Shown in pieces: positions 34,789-44,467 of a stretch of 64,000 nucleotides of DNA; position 1 is the first letter of the stretch, and every line of letters begins with the position of its first letter. Under the pieces are notes generated by a model. The model did no database searches. It was not told the origin of the DNA and worked only from the letters and a program-made list of their open reading frames with translations. The position numbers were made by a program, and so were the translations under genes. Source of the stretch: Yeosuana aromativorans. GTDB taxonomy: Bacteria > Bacteroidota > Bacteroidia > Flavobacteriales > Flavobacteriaceae. The stretch spans positions 709,942 to 773,941 of the forward strand of contig NZ_BMNR01000002.1 of NCBI RefSeq assembly GCF_014646655.1. The letters run 5' to 3'.

Positions 34789-35589
34789 CTAAAACTTATT
34801 ATCACCATCCAGCAAATCTCCCAATCCCCCTAAAATACTGCCTTCTCCTTTTTGTTTTCCGCCGCCTTGAGGAGCCGAAGCCAAAACACGACCTGCCAAT
34901 CTGCTAAAAGGCAATGATTGTATGTAAACCGTTCCAGGGCCTTGTAATTTAGCGAAAAACAAGCCTTCACCTCCAAAGATGGTGTTTTTTATGCCTCCTA
35001 TAAATTCTATGTCGTAATCAACAGTTTGTGTAAACCCAACAATACAACCTGTATCAACCCGCAAGGTTTCACCAACTTGAAGAACTTTTTTAGCCATGGT
35101 ACCGCCTGCATGAACAAAGGCCATGCCATCACCTTCCAGTTTTTGCATAATAAAGCCTTCGCCTCCAAAAAGGCCCCGGCCTAGGCGCTTACTAAACTCT
35201 ATCCCAATGCTCACTCCTTTTGCCGCACACAAAAAAGCATCTTTTTGGCAAATAAATTTACCACCAAACTCGGTTAAATCTATCGGTATTATTTTTCCAG
35301 GGTATGGTGAGGCAAAAGACACCTTCCGTTTACCTGACAGATTGTTATAAAAAGCGGTCATAAATAAACTCTCGCCTGTAAGAATACGTTTTCCTGCGCC
35401 AAGAATAGAGCCCAAAAAACCTTGATTTTTATTGGAACCATCACCAAATATGGTTTCCATTTTAATACCATTATCCATCATCATAAAACTGCCCGCTTCG
35501 GCCACAACGCCTTCTTGCAGATCCAGTTCTATTTCCACATACTGCATTTCCTCTCCATACAGTTTGTAATCAATCTCGTGTGCGTTCAT
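34789..35589 (-). CDS. TIGR00266 / AIM24 family protein
   Basis: 266 residues. Conserved glycine-rich beta strands identify the AIM24 fold: [25 protein letters not shown] at the start, [32 protein letters not shown] in the middle, and [27 protein letters not shown] near the end. The C-terminal tail is glycine-rich ([22 protein letters not shown]). The bacterial family is uncharacterised; yeast AIM24 is a mitochondrial inner-membrane protein. Confidence 0.88.
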   Translation of the reverse strand: MNAHEIDYKLYGEEMQYVEIELDLQEGVVAEAGSFMMMDNGIKMETIFGDGSNKNQGFLGSILGAGKRILTGESLFMTAFYNNLSGKRKVSFASPYPGKIIPIDLTEFGGKFICQKDAFLCAAKGVSIGIEFSKRLGRGLFGGEGFIMQKLEGDGMAFVHAGGTMAKKVLQVGETLRVDTGCIVGFTQTVDYDIEFIGGIKNTIFGGEGLFFAKLQGPGTVYIQSLPFSRLAGRVLASAPQGGGKQKGEGSILGGLGDLLDGDNKF

Positions 35590-35825
35590 ATATATTGTTG
35601 ATTTGTTAATACGTTGATGTTTATTTGTTGTTGATTATGATGAAACGTTACATCCTTTATTCAAAAAAACTTTAGTCCTTTGTTTACTTTAATTGAATGG
35701 TTTGAAAATAATGGCCTATTACGACCTACATTTCCACTTGTTAATAAAATCGAAACGGACAACAAACCTTGAATTCACAATTAATCCAGCTATTTTTTTC
35801 GTATTATTAGTGATTGGTTTTATCC

Positions 35826-36056
35826 TTATGCCTTTGCTTGTCTGCTTGCCAAGTAACCAATAAATGAATATACAGCAAATATGATTAATAGATTAAACAC
35901 AAAGTTAATAAGTGTGTCACTGACCGAATGAGATCTGCTGTCAATGTCCATAAAATCGTAAACCGCATAAGCTAATCCGCAAAACAGGATTAACCATCCG
36001 ATTATAGATTTCGGAATAAAGAATATTCCAATTTGTTTAAACCAAGGTAAATTCAT
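35826..36056 (-). CDS. Small membrane protein of unknown function
   Basis: 76 residues with two membrane helices (IIGWLILFCGLAYAVYDF and INFVFNLLIIFAVYSFIGYLA) and a short basic end. No family is recognised. It stands between the AIM24-like gene and DUF4442 with intergenic gaps of about 235 and 130 bp. Confidence 0.6.
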   Translation of the reverse strand: MNLPWFKQIGIFFIPKSIIGWLILFCGLAYAVYDFMDIDSRSHSVSDTLINFVFNLLIIFAVYSFIGYLASRQAKA

Positions 36057-36187
36057 TTCATTTTTATTTAAAGTGAGTAACTTCTGCTTTTATCAAATTA
36101 GTTAATATCGCTTCAAAGTTTTCGCCTTCATAACTATTGACGCGAAAATATTGACTTAGTTGCAGTTTTTTTTACACTTGCTTTTAA

Positions 36188-36643
36188 TTACCCTCTAACT
36201 TTAATGGTCCATTCAAAATTAAACGTTGAAACGGGTATGCCTTCTGAGTTTTCTCCTACAGACTGCATCCAAATGGTCTGCCCTTCTCTTGTTTCAATTG
36301 CTTTTAAAATAGCCGCATCTAACTTAGCACCTTCACTGCAGGTAAATGTAATGACTCCAGTAGCCTTTTTGGTAAAAGTTGCATTGTTATTGGCGACCAA
36401 CATGGCTATGTTTTTACCACTCTCCTTTATTTTTGACATGACCAAAGCACCCGTTGTCAGTTCGGCCGCCATACCCTGAACCGCCCAAAACAATGATTTA
36501 AAAGGATTTTGATTAATCCATCTATGCTTGACTGTTACTGTACAAGAAGCATTATCAATGGTCTTAACCCTAATCCCCATTAAAAAAACAGATGGCAGGT
36601 TAAATAAGTTAAAGGTATTTATTTTACTAGGCGTCAACTTCAT
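36188..36643 (-). CDS. DUF4442 hot-dog-fold protein (thioesterase-like)
   Basis: Started at ATG 36643; the frame extends two codons to a TTG. About 151 residues. Features of DUF4442 are FKSLFWAVQGMAAELTTGALVMSKI (the hot-dog helix), NIAMLVANNNATFTKKATGVITFTC and FNFEWTIKVR. The family resembles acyl-CoA thioesterases such as YiiD-type domains, but a catalytic residue cannot be assigned here. Confidence 0.8.
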   Translation of the reverse strand: MKLTPSKINTFNLFNLPSVFLMGIRVKTIDNASCTVTVKHRWINQNPFKSLFWAVQGMAAELTTGALVMSKIKESGKNIAMLVANNNATFTKKATGVITFTCSEGAKLDAAILKAIETREGQTIWMQSVGENSEGIPVSTFNFEWTIKVRG

Positions 36644-36787
36644 GAACAATTTAATTTCATCAAAAATATCGAAAATAGTTGATATTTTAATTTGTTAAAT
36701 TTTTGTTAAAATTCAGTACTATGTGTTACATAATACCTTTTTTTAGACATATATTTGTATAGGATATTATTATATACTTTTAAAATC

Positions 36788-37234
36788 ATGTTAGACAGTC
36801 ATCAAAAAAACATCGCAACGTTTATTCATTTATCCACTTTTAGTAGGTTTATTATTCCGTTAGGAAATTTTATTGGGCCCATTATTCTTTGGGTAAGTAA
36901 TAAGGACAAATCTGAATTTATAGATGCCCATGGCAAACAGGCCATTAATTTTCAAATCAGCATCTTGTTGTATGCCATTATTTTGGGAACCATCAGCATT
37001 CCATTTTTCATCTTTAATATATTCAATGGATTTGATTTTATTGATTTTCATGGGTTGCACGATTTCCATATCAATATAGGCAAACCATCTCCTCTACTGT
37101 ACATTGGTGGGGCTTTAGGAGGTTTAGCAATAGTCGGTTTTATTTTAGAACTTGTTTTTATCATAAAAGCCAGCTTAAAAGCTCGGGATGGCGAATTATA
37201 CCAATATCCATTGACCATTAATTTCATCAAATAA
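36788..37234 (+). CDS. DUF4870 family membrane protein
   Basis: About 148 residues from ATG 36788; the upstream extension has no conserved part. Three membrane helices (LGNFIGPIILWVSN, ISILLYAIILGTISIPFFIFNIF, GLAIVGFILELVFIIKAS) and the DUF4870 signature FIDAHGKQAINFQ are visible. It precedes the PadR-PspC-GIN cluster, in which such genes commonly occur. Confidence 0.88.
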   Translation: MLDSHQKNIATFIHLSTFSRFIIPLGNFIGPIILWVSNKDKSEFIDAHGKQAINFQISILLYAIILGTISIPFFIFNIFNGFDFIDFHGLHDFHINIGKPSPLLYIGGALGGLAIVGFILELVFIIKASLKARDGELYQYPLTINFIK

Positions 37235-37242
37235 TCAACATA

Positions 37243-37261
37243 TGCTGAACTTGTTTCAGTA
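37243..37261. repeat. Dispersed short inverted repeat, copy 2
   Basis: TGCTGAACTTGTTTCAGTA differs from the element at 14397-14415 by one base and keeps the CTGAA-N5-TTCAG palindrome. It begins 9 bp after the DUF4870 stop. Confidence 0.5.
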
Positions 37262-37314
37262 TCATAAATCAATCAAAAAATGAACAGTTTCACAATATTT
37301 AAACGCTTTAGAAC

Positions 37315-37659
37315 ATGAAGATAGAAAACACAAAAGCACAAATGCGTAAAGGTGTATTGGAATACTGCATACTCTCAGTCTTAAAAGATGACGATGCGTA
37401 TGTGGCTGAAATTTTAGACACCTTAAAAGACGCCAAACTGCTTGTTGTAGAAGGAACCATTTATCCACTACTTACAAGACTTAAAAACGCGGGCCTTCTT
37501 AATTACCGATGGGAAGAATCCACATCTGGGCCACCACGAAAATATTACGGTTTAACAGAAACCGGAAAATTATTTTTAAAAGAATTAAACACCACTTGGA
37601 GCGAATTACAAAACGCCGTTAACCTAGTAACCAGAAAAAAATCAAACAAAAATGAATAA
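37315..37659 (+). CDS. PadR-family transcriptional regulator
   Basis: 114 residues, winged HTH of the PadR family: MRKGVLEYCILSVLKDDDAYVAEILDTL, then LLVVEGTIYPLLTRLKNAGLLNYRWEESTSGPPRKYYGLTETGKL. It overlaps the start of the PspC gene by 8 bp and so is translationally linked to it. It probably represses its own operon, as PadR members often do. Confidence 0.93.
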   Translation: MKIENTKAQMRKGVLEYCILSVLKDDDAYVAEILDTLKDAKLLVVEGTIYPLLTRLKNAGLLNYRWEESTSGPPRKYYGLTETGKLFLKELNTTWSELQNAVNLVTRKKSNKNE

Positions 37660-39469
37660 AACAGTCAACATAAATTTAGCCGGTATATTTTTTCATATTG
37701 ATGAGGATGCATACCAAAAGTTACAACGCTATCTTGAGGCTATAAAACGTTCATTTACCGACTCTCAAGGCCGTTCTGAAATCATTTCAGACATTGAAGC
37801 GCGTATTGCAGAACTTTTTAGTGAGCGCGTTAAGCACGACAAACAAGTAATTGGCGCTAAAGAAGTGGATGAAGTCATATCCATTATGGGACAACCAGAA
37901 GATTATTTGGTTGATGATGAGATTTTTGAAGATGAACCTCAACCAGCCCAAAAACGAAAATCCTCGCCATCAAAAAAACTGTTTAGGGACACTGACAACT
38001 CCTATATAGGTGGTGTTGCCTCTGGACTGGGACATTACTTGGGCATTGATGCCGTTTGGATTCGTTTAATCTGGTTGTTATTGGCCATTGGATCTGGAGG
38101 AACATTCATATTTATTTACATTCTATTCTGGGTATTGGTTCCCGAAGCTGTAACAACGGCTGACAAGCTTACCATGACCGGTGAGCCTGTCAACATCAGT
38201 AACATTGAAAAAAAAATCAAGGACGGATTTGACAGTGTTTCAGAAACCGTATCAGATGTGGCAAAAAACGTAAGCGACTCCGTTTCAGGAGCTGCCAAAA
38301 ACGTATCAAACGCTGCTAAAAAAGTAGATATCAAAAAACAAGGAAACAACATCAAATCCAGTTCAAGAACATTTTTTGATGCCATTGGAGACATTATCAT
38401 GTTCTTTTTTACTGTGTTTGCAAAATTTGTTGGCATCCTTTTAATGATTGTTGGCGCATCTGCTTTAATTGCATTAATTATAGGTTTGTTTTCATTGGGA
38501 GTTACCAATTTTATTCACATTCCAGGCTTAGATTTAGTAGATGTTGTTAATGCTGGAAACACCCCTATTTGGTTGGTGTCTTTATTAGCCTTTTTCTCAA
38601 TAGGTATTCCGTTCTTTTTCCTATTCTATTTAGGTCTAAAGATATTGGTCAACAACTTAAAGTCAATTGGTAATATTGCTAAGTTCACCTTATTGGGAAT
38701 ATGGATATTATCCATCATAGGATTGATTATTGTAGGTGTTAGGCAAGCCAGTGAGCACGCATTTAATGAGCGTGTTGTTGAAAAACAAGAATTTTATATT
38801 GCTCCTGCCGATACGCTGAAAATAAAAATGGCGCATACCGATTCATTCGGAAATTCTTATCGCAATCATAACAGTTTCAAGTTTGCTCGAAACGAAAACG
38901 GCGATAGGATTATTTATTCATCCGATATAGAGATTGTTGTTAAGTCAACCACCGATTCTTTAGCCACTTTAAGCATAGAGAAATATGCGGATGGCAGAGA
39001 TTATGAAAAAGCCATAGAGCGTGCCAAAAACATCAGTTATAATTATAGCATCAACGGAAATGAAGTTTCACTTGACGATTACTTAACCACAGAGGCAAAA
39101 AATAAATTCAGTGATCAGGAAGTGGATATTATTTTGTATTTACCCGAAGGTATAATCGCCAATTTTAGCAACAATACTAAATCCTTTTTAAATTACAGAA
39201 CCTACGACGGAAACATTGTCTCTACAAAACACGCCAATCATTATGTTAAAATCAAACAAGATGAAGTGGAATGTTTGGACTGCCCAACAGAAATTGATGT
39301 GGATATTCACAATGACAACAATGGTATTAAAATAAATGATGAAGGCATAGAAGTAAAAGTAGACAGCAGTAGTTTAAAAATAAACCGAAACGGTGTGAAA
39401 GCTGGCAGCCCAGAAGTTAAAGTGAATATTGACAAAAATGGTATTCAGGTAAAATCAGATAATACATAA
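37652..39469 (+). CDS. PspC-domain membrane protein
   Basis: 605 residues. An N-terminal segment (~1-95) carries the helical head seen in this family (MNKTVNINLAGIFFHIDEDAYQKLQRYL). A PspC domain follows at ~110-170 (KLFRDTDNSYIGGVASGLGHYLGIDAVWIRLIW). Three or four further membrane helices lie between about 245 and 370, and the last ~220 residues are a periplasmic beta-rich region with repeated Asn/Lys-containing strands. PspC proteins belong to envelope-stress responses. It is co-transcribed with PadR and GIN genes. Confidence 0.9.
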   Translation: MNKTVNINLAGIFFHIDEDAYQKLQRYLEAIKRSFTDSQGRSEIISDIEARIAELFSERVKHDKQVIGAKEVDEVISIMGQPEDYLVDDEIFEDEPQPAQKRKSSPSKKLFRDTDNSYIGGVASGLGHYLGIDAVWIRLIWLLLAIGSGGTFIFIYILFWVLVPEAVTTADKLTMTGEPVNISNIEKKIKDGFDSVSETVSDVAKNVSDSVSGAAKNVSNAAKKVDIKKQGNNIKSSSRTFFDAIGDIIMFFFTVFAKFVGILLMIVGASALIALIIGLFSLGVTNFIHIPGLDLVDVVNAGNTPIWLVSLLAFFSIGIPFFFLFYLGLKILVNNLKSIGNIAKFTLLGIWILSIIGLIIVGVRQASEHAFNERVVEKQEFYIAPADTLKIKMAHTDSFGNSYRNHNSFKFARNENGDRIIYSSDIEIVVKSTTDSLATLSIEKYADGRDYEKAIERAKNISYNYSINGNEVSLDDYLTTEAKNKFSDQEVDIILYLPEGIIANFSNNTKSFLNYRTYDGNIVSTKHANHYVKIKQDEVECLDCPTEIDVDIHNDNNGIKINDEGIEVKVDSSSLKINRNGVKAGSPEVKVNIDKNGIQVKSDNT

Positions 39470-39569
39470 CATAACAATTCATCAATTATAATCAACAACT
39501 CAGATATTTAGTTTAGTCTAGGATAAGAAGAAACCAGATATTTGAACCATCAATCAAAAAACGAACATT

Positions 39570-40295
39570 ATGACAACACTAACAAAAATCATCGCAACCA
39601 CCTTATTAAGCTTCTTGCTATTCTCCTGCAATTTCGATTTTAATATAACCGGCGTTCAAGGAAACGGCAATGTACAATCGGAGAATCGAACTTTAAACGA
39701 GCCATTCAATGCCATCAAAGCAAGCCATGGACTTGATGTGTATTTAACACAAGGTGACGAAGAAAGCATCGTGATTGAAGCCGATGAAAACTTACACCAA
39801 CTTATTAAAACGGAGGTTAAGGATAATACCTTACACATATATGCTGAAAAAAATATAGGTCATGCCTCATCAAAAAAAATAATGGTAAGCTTCAAGGATA
39901 TTTCAGCCATATCATCATCTAGTGGTAGTGACGTGGTTTCAACAAACACCATTTCAAGCGACCGTTTAGAATTAAACACGTCAAGTGGGAGCGATATGAT
40001 TTTAAAAGTCAACACAACTGAATTAGATTGCAATTCCAGTAGTGGAAGTGATTTAAAATTGTCTGGAACCACACAAAAACTTATTGCCGATGCGTCAAGC
40101 GGAAGTGATATTAAAGCAGGTGAGCTAAAAGCAGAATCAAGCCAAGTTAAAGCTTCCAGTGGAGCCGATATTACGGTAAACACTGTCAAGGAATTAACGG
40201 CCAGCGCCTCTAGTGGTGGTGATATTACCTACTATGGAAATCCTGAGGTTGTTAATAGAAATGACAGCCCTTCAGGCAGCATAAGAAAACAATAA
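39570..40295 (+). CDS. Head-GIN-domain (DUF2807) lipoprotein
   Basis: 241 residues with a lipoprotein signal (lipobox LLFSC, Cys20). The GIN domain begins VQGNGNVQSENRTLNEPFNAIKASHGLDVYLTQGDEE-like, and the rest is a right-handed beta-helix of SSGSD/SSGAD repeats (about six copies between residues 105 and 215). Such proteins are exported and may work at the surface. It follows the PspC gene by 100 bp. Confidence 0.9.
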   Translation: MTTLTKIIATTLLSFLLFSCNFDFNITGVQGNGNVQSENRTLNEPFNAIKASHGLDVYLTQGDEESIVIEADENLHQLIKTEVKDNTLHIYAEKNIGHASSKKIMVSFKDISAISSSSGSDVVSTNTISSDRLELNTSSGSDMILKVNTTELDCNSSSGSDLKLSGTTQKLIADASSGSDIKAGELKAESSQVKASSGADITVNTVKELTASASSGGDITYYGNPEVVNRNDSPSGSIRKQ

Positions 40296-40311
40296 TCAAC
40301 TTACTACCAAC

Positions 40312-40346
40312 CATAAAAAGGCCGAAGCAATGCTTCGGCCTTTTTA
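40312..40346 (+). terminator. Strong intrinsic terminator after the GIN gene
   Basis: GGCCGAAGC and GCTTCGGCC pair around a 3-nt loop, with A-run before and TTTTTA after. It marks the end of the core operon and the left margin of the accessory island. Confidence 0.9.
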
Positions 40347-40633
40347 TATTGTAAATCACTGACTTAAGTCGGGATGACAGGTAGAACACCTAACCCCATA
40401 AAGAATTATATATCAATCATTTATAAATTTCAAAAACAAACTGTTATCCGATTTGTTGACGATAATATAAATGAACTTTAAGTAAAATGCTTTACTTACT
40501 GGTTTTATAAAGATAAATATTATTTAGTACCAAAGCAAAATAAATGCTAATGGAATTTATGAAAACAACCTAGCATCATAAATCATATAAAATTTAGCTC
40601 AGTTCTGCATTTCCTATTGACATTCTTGCTTTT
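40347..40633. other. Noncoding left margin of the accessory island
   Basis: About 290 bp with no credible ORF. It holds one short inverted repeat, AAGTAAA-ATGC-TTTACTT (40480-40497), without a T-run. I found no tRNA, integrase site or direct repeat that would define an attachment site. Confidence 0.4.
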
Positions 40634-42148
40634 TTATACATAATGTTTAAAAGGCAGTACCTCTGATTTAATGTCTTTTCCTGCTGTCAATACTTCACCT
40701 ATTGAATCTGCGAAACGGAGAGTTACAGGAGAGCCGTCAGCGTAAATACAGGCATTATAGTTCAGTTTAGTTAAAGCTAAAATGTCTTTACAAACAGTTT
40801 CAATATCTTTTCCCCCCCTCATAATTTCAACACTTATTGGATTAGGTGTTTCAAGTCCCAATTGTGTTTGTATTCTTGGTATGTAACCTTTCGTCCATAG
40901 ATAAGCAAGTTTATCTGTTACAAGTAAAGTTGCTCCTCGTGGTACACAATAAGAAAAGTCTCTGTAGAGTTTAAATGTGTTATCGTCCTTGATTCTAACA
41001 CCAATAATTTTGCTTTTCCCTTCTGTTGCTTCACAAAAGCCACTCCATTCTTCGTCATCGAAACCTGTCTTTGCGTGAATGAATATTTCGTTTGGGTATT
41101 CGTCTGTTTCCGATTTTTCCCTAAAAGATTCTAAAGAGATTGAAAGCAATTCATACGCATCTTTCTTAGTAATATGAAACTCTTTTGTTTTTGGATTGTA
41201 CCAAGGCCCAATGTTTCCTCTAAAAACCATTCCATCACCTGAATCAAGAAACATTTGTGCAGCACAACAAGCATTATTTCTATTTTCTCCTAATTCAATT
41301 TGTTTGTAAACTAAACCCAAATAGCATACATTTTTTCTTACTTCACCCAATTTCCAAGGAAGCCCTCCTGATTTGTAATACAATGTGGTCGAGATATTCC
41401 AAGCTTTAGCTGTGTCAAATTGTTTTTCATAGTTTATTTTCTCTTGGTCTGTCCATAATGTTTCATAAGCAATGGTGCTTTCTCTTATGATTTGAGTAAC
41501 AATTTTTTCACTTAGTAATTTTGCTTTTAATTGGTTATGAAAGTTTATTTCATATTCATATGCTTCCTTTAAATCATTTAGTTCTTCAAATAGGAATTGT
41601 TGATTACTACTTCTATCCTTTTTTTTTAGACCAACAGTTTTATTATTAACGGCTTTGGGTATTTTGGATTTAGGTCTTCCGAATTGATAAATTTCATCTG
41701 GAATTGCAACAAACCAAACTGTAACGGGAATATGTTCTTCATTTAAATATTTGGTAAGCTTGTCTGCATATAAATTTGTTAAATTAAAAACTCGCTGATG
41801 CCCGTCTGTATATTTTAAAAACTCATCAATTTTGCTTCTTGGTACATCAACTTCTTGAATAGCATCAATATTTATAAAAATATCAAATGTCGCTTCAAGT
41901 CCTGGGAAATAGGGTCTTGCAACATCAGTTTTTTCAGATATTACAGGTTGGTGTATTCGCTTCAAATATGATTTTACATATTCTCTTTGTTCTTTCGAAC
42001 CAATTATTCCAACGCTAATTTGTCCAATATGCTTATTCCTTGAATAAGCACCAAAAAGTGTCAAACCATCTCTTGGGTCTTCCATTTTTTGGTCAAATCC
42101 AAAAGTTAGTTTAGGCTCTGGTATATGTATCAATTTTGACTCAATCAT
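40634..42148 (-). CDS. Short prokaryotic Argonaute (MID-PIWI), SPARTA guide-binding subunit
   Basis: 504 residues from ATG 42146-42148, which overlaps the TIR-APAZ stop by 8 bp (ATGATTGA); the longer open frame lies inside that gene. There are no N, PAZ or L domains, as in short pAgos. A MID domain lies at about 120-260 (FNLTNLYADKLTKYL, PVTVWFVAIPDEIYQFGRP, HNQLKAKLLSEKIVTQIIRES) and a PIWI domain at about 270-504 (CYLGLVYKQIE, NNACCAAQMFLDSGDGMVFRGN, EIFIHAKTGFDDEEW, ALTKLNYNACIYADGSPVTLRFAD). I see no DEDX catalytic set, expected for a non-cleaving short pAgo that uses an RNA guide to detect DNA. Length is very close to the characterised Maribacter SPARTA Argonaute. Confidence 0.9.
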   Translation of the reverse strand: MIESKLIHIPEPKLTFGFDQKMEDPRDGLTLFGAYSRNKHIGQISVGIIGSKEQREYVKSYLKRIHQPVISEKTDVARPYFPGLEATFDIFINIDAIQEVDVPRSKIDEFLKYTDGHQRVFNLTNLYADKLTKYLNEEHIPVTVWFVAIPDEIYQFGRPKSKIPKAVNNKTVGLKKKDRSSNQQFLFEELNDLKEAYEYEINFHNQLKAKLLSEKIVTQIIRESTIAYETLWTDQEKINYEKQFDTAKAWNISTTLYYKSGGLPWKLGEVRKNVCYLGLVYKQIELGENRNNACCAAQMFLDSGDGMVFRGNIGPWYNPKTKEFHITKKDAYELLSISLESFREKSETDEYPNEIFIHAKTGFDDEEWSGFCEATEGKSKIIGVRIKDDNTFKLYRDFSYCVPRGATLLVTDKLAYLWTKGYIPRIQTQLGLETPNPISVEIMRGGKDIETVCKDILALTKLNYNACIYADGSPVTLRFADSIGEVLTAGKDIKSEVLPFKHYV

Positions 42149-43565
42149 TATCTTCTGAATTTTCTCCTTCAAATTCGTACACAGAAAGTAAACCTTGCCT
42201 TGTTTTGTCTTTTGGGTCAAAATATCCAAAGTCAGCCCAATAAATCTGTGAAGTAGCAGGCATTTCTAATGTGTAATTTGATGATAGAGCAATTTCAATA
42301 CGGTCTTCCTTTTTAAGTGCATCAATAAAGGCTAAAAATAAATCTCGCCATTCTTCATTGAACATTCTTTTTCCCTTAGCTCTTCTCTGGCTATGAATTT
42401 TATTTGAATCAGTCTCGTTTTTTTCATTCTTCAACACATTAAATCCGTCAGTTGTAAAAGTGATATGACTTTTTAAGCTAAATGCTAAAAAAGGTGATAA
42501 TATTGGCTTTACTGAAATAGCATAATGCCATTTTCCTATACTTTTATGCTTGCCTAGCAAATTTTTAGTTTTGAATTTGTTATTCTTTCTGAAGGGATAT
42601 TGAAACTTAGTTTTAAAAGAATTTAAATTTGCTGGAGTGTAGTAATATGCCAATCTCTTATTCGACATTTCATACCAAAACATCCCTCTGTTCTTCATTA
42701 TTTTATGAAAAACCTCCTTCAATAATTTTTTAAAATGATTCTCTGAATCTCTGTGAGTTGGAAAACTACTTGACCCAAAACCAATTAAAACATCTGTAAC
42801 TTTAATCTTGAAGATATTTTGAGGTTTAATGGTAAAAGAGTTTCCGTCTTGGTTGATAGCAAATTCTTTTCTTTCTTCAAACGAACTTAAATAGTTTGTA
42901 ATCTTACTAATGGGATAATCCGAAAACTGCTTTGCAATAATTGATGCTTGTTCAAGGCTTTGGAACTGGTATAAAAAAAGATAATCAGGGAGTTTGTTTA
43001 TAGCCCACCAATTTGTGTAATATAACTCACTTTTTGAAGTAATACCATTATTGGTAACAAATTGTTGCTCAAACCAACTTCCAAAATCCGTTTTTGATTT
43101 TTGTTTTGTTTTAAGCACATTGTCCTTTTGTAATTTCCTTTCTAACTGCTTAAAACCATTTGCCCAATTTTCATAGAATGGAATTTGATTTAGTCTATCT
43201 GCACCTATAAAAAGGTTGTAATTTGAAGCATCAATATTTATCATTATGATAAAATCATTGATATTGTTTTGTTTACCAATGCTTTCCGCAAAACTAAATT
43301 CTTTATAAACTCCGTCTTTTAGTTTACCTGCTATCGGATTTCCTTTATTGTCCTTTTGGAAAATATTCTTTGAATAGACTAAAAGAAACTTAACAGCTTG
43401 GTATCTTATCACACCATCAATTGTTTCCCAAAATTTTTCACCACCTAGTAATCCATTTTTATCAATCCAAACTTCATAACCAAGCAATTCAAGTCTAGAA
43501 GCTAACCAAATTGTAAAATCGTTATCATCAGGCGTTGCGTGACTTATGAAAATAATTTGTTTCAT
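42141..43565 (-). CDS. TIR-APAZ protein, SPARTA NADase effector subunit
   Basis: 474 residues. The TIR domain fills about 1-140: IIFISHATPDDNDFTIWLASRLELLGYEVWID, then GLLGGEKFWETIDGVIRYQAVKFLLVYSKN; the candidate catalytic Glu is 43 or 47, aligned by eye with the SARM1 acidic loop. The APAZ domain follows from about 190 to the end (WWAINKLPDYLFLYQF, LIGFGSSSFPTHRDSENHFKKLL, YWADFGYFDPKDKTRQG) and would bind the Argonaute like the missing N-terminal lobe. In characterised SPARTA systems, guide-directed DNA recognition makes TIR-APAZ oligomers degrade NAD(P)+ and kill the cell. Both genes overlap, so they form one operon. Confidence 0.9.
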   Translation of the reverse strand: MKQIIFISHATPDDNDFTIWLASRLELLGYEVWIDKNGLLGGEKFWETIDGVIRYQAVKFLLVYSKNIFQKDNKGNPIAGKLKDGVYKEFSFAESIGKQNNINDFIIMINIDASNYNLFIGADRLNQIPFYENWANGFKQLERKLQKDNVLKTKQKSKTDFGSWFEQQFVTNNGITSKSELYYTNWWAINKLPDYLFLYQFQSLEQASIIAKQFSDYPISKITNYLSSFEERKEFAINQDGNSFTIKPQNIFKIKVTDVLIGFGSSSFPTHRDSENHFKKLLKEVFHKIMKNRGMFWYEMSNKRLAYYYTPANLNSFKTKFQYPFRKNNKFKTKNLLGKHKSIGKWHYAISVKPILSPFLAFSLKSHITFTTDGFNVLKNEKNETDSNKIHSQRRAKGKRMFNEEWRDLFLAFIDALKKEDRIEIALSSNYTLEMPATSQIYWADFGYFDPKDKTRQGLLSVYEFEGENSEDND

Positions 43566-43733
43566 AAAAGTAAATGGTTGTTTAGATTTATTTGGTATAC
43601 AACGTATTTAAGACTCAGTAACGGGAAGTTTACAAGTATTATCCGCTGACGCAACCAAGATAGCAAAACGTGTTGAATTTTCGGCAGTAAATTCCGTTGT
43701 TATTGCATTTAATCGGCTTGTGGAGAACTGGCT
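43566..43733 (-). repeat. Hairpin-bearing spacer upstream of the SPARTA operon (site A)
   Basis: No gene. On the minus strand there is a hairpin GAATTTACTGCCGAAAATTC (43675-43694), and close to the TIR gene start TACGTTGTATACC. The hairpin has the same shape as those in the spacers at 44473-44491 and 45341-45359. I recall closely similar intergenic sequences in other Bacteroidota, an impression to be checked by search. Confidence 0.5.
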
Positions 43734-44414
43734 TTATTCTTTATTTTCCTTTGCTTTACTGATAAATTCTTCTAAAAACTTGTCAGTATCGTCATCTTCA
43801 TTTTTGTCCATTTCATCAATTTTTTCTTTAGAAACTGACCATTGATTTTTCTTAATTTTTCCAGATATTTTTTTAATTGTATCGTCCAAATTTGAAATTA
43901 GATTATCAGTAAATTTTGGTTTTAACCATTCGGTTATATCAAAAGGCATCCCTTCAAAATGATGATTGGCTTCATTAATATAATTATCAATCACATTTAG
44001 CCTTTTTTTAATGTTATGTTGACCACTTAATTCATAGGCTAGAATGGGAAAAACTTCTGCCAAATCATCAATTACCGAATCTATGTTCTTTTCAAGGAAA
44101 TCAATACGATTATTTGCACCTAAGTGATTTTTTATAATTCGCTCAACAATTGGCTTTGCAAATTCTATTTCTGCTTCTGTTTCTTTTCCAAATTCAGATT
44201 CTAATCTTTTTTTTGCTCGTTTATAGAAGATATTTATTTGTTTTTGAATATTTAATTCCCGAGTAAAATGAAATCTCAATTCTAATAAATAGAAAAGTAG
44301 TCTTTTAAGTTTCTTTTTGCCTAGTCTCTTACCTGTCCAAACTTTTGCTCTTTCAGAAAGTCCAAAACCTAAAATCACTCCGAGTAAAGGTGCTATTATT
44401 TTAATCCATTCCAT
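43734..44414 (-). CDS. Hypothetical N-terminally anchored helical protein
   Basis: About 226 residues from ATG 44412-44414; the longer frame only reads into the spacer. A single hydrophobic helix (WIKIIAPLLGVILGFGLSERAKVW) anchors the protein, and the rest is charged and helical with coiled-coil character (QKQINIFYKRAKKRLESEFGKETEAEIEFAK). No family was recognised. It stands directly upstream of the SPARTA operon, separated by site A. Confidence 0.65.
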   Translation of the reverse strand: MEWIKIIAPLLGVILGFGLSERAKVWTGKRLGKKKLKRLLFYLLELRFHFTRELNIQKQINIFYKRAKKRLESEFGKETEAEIEFAKPIVERIIKNHLGANNRIDFLEKNIDSVIDDLAEVFPILAYELSGQHNIKKRLNVIDNYINEANHHFEGMPFDITEWLKPKFTDNLISNLDDTIKKISGKIKKNQWSVSKEKIDEMDKNEDDDTDKFLEEFISKAKENKE

Positions 44415-44467
44415 AAGTTTTCTTAACTTGTTGCAACATATTTCTATAAATAGTTGCTTTTTTAGAT

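Noticed and set aside
40347-40633. tRNA or attachment site at the left margin of the island
   Set aside because: No cloverleaf and no direct repeat shared with the right margin could be found.
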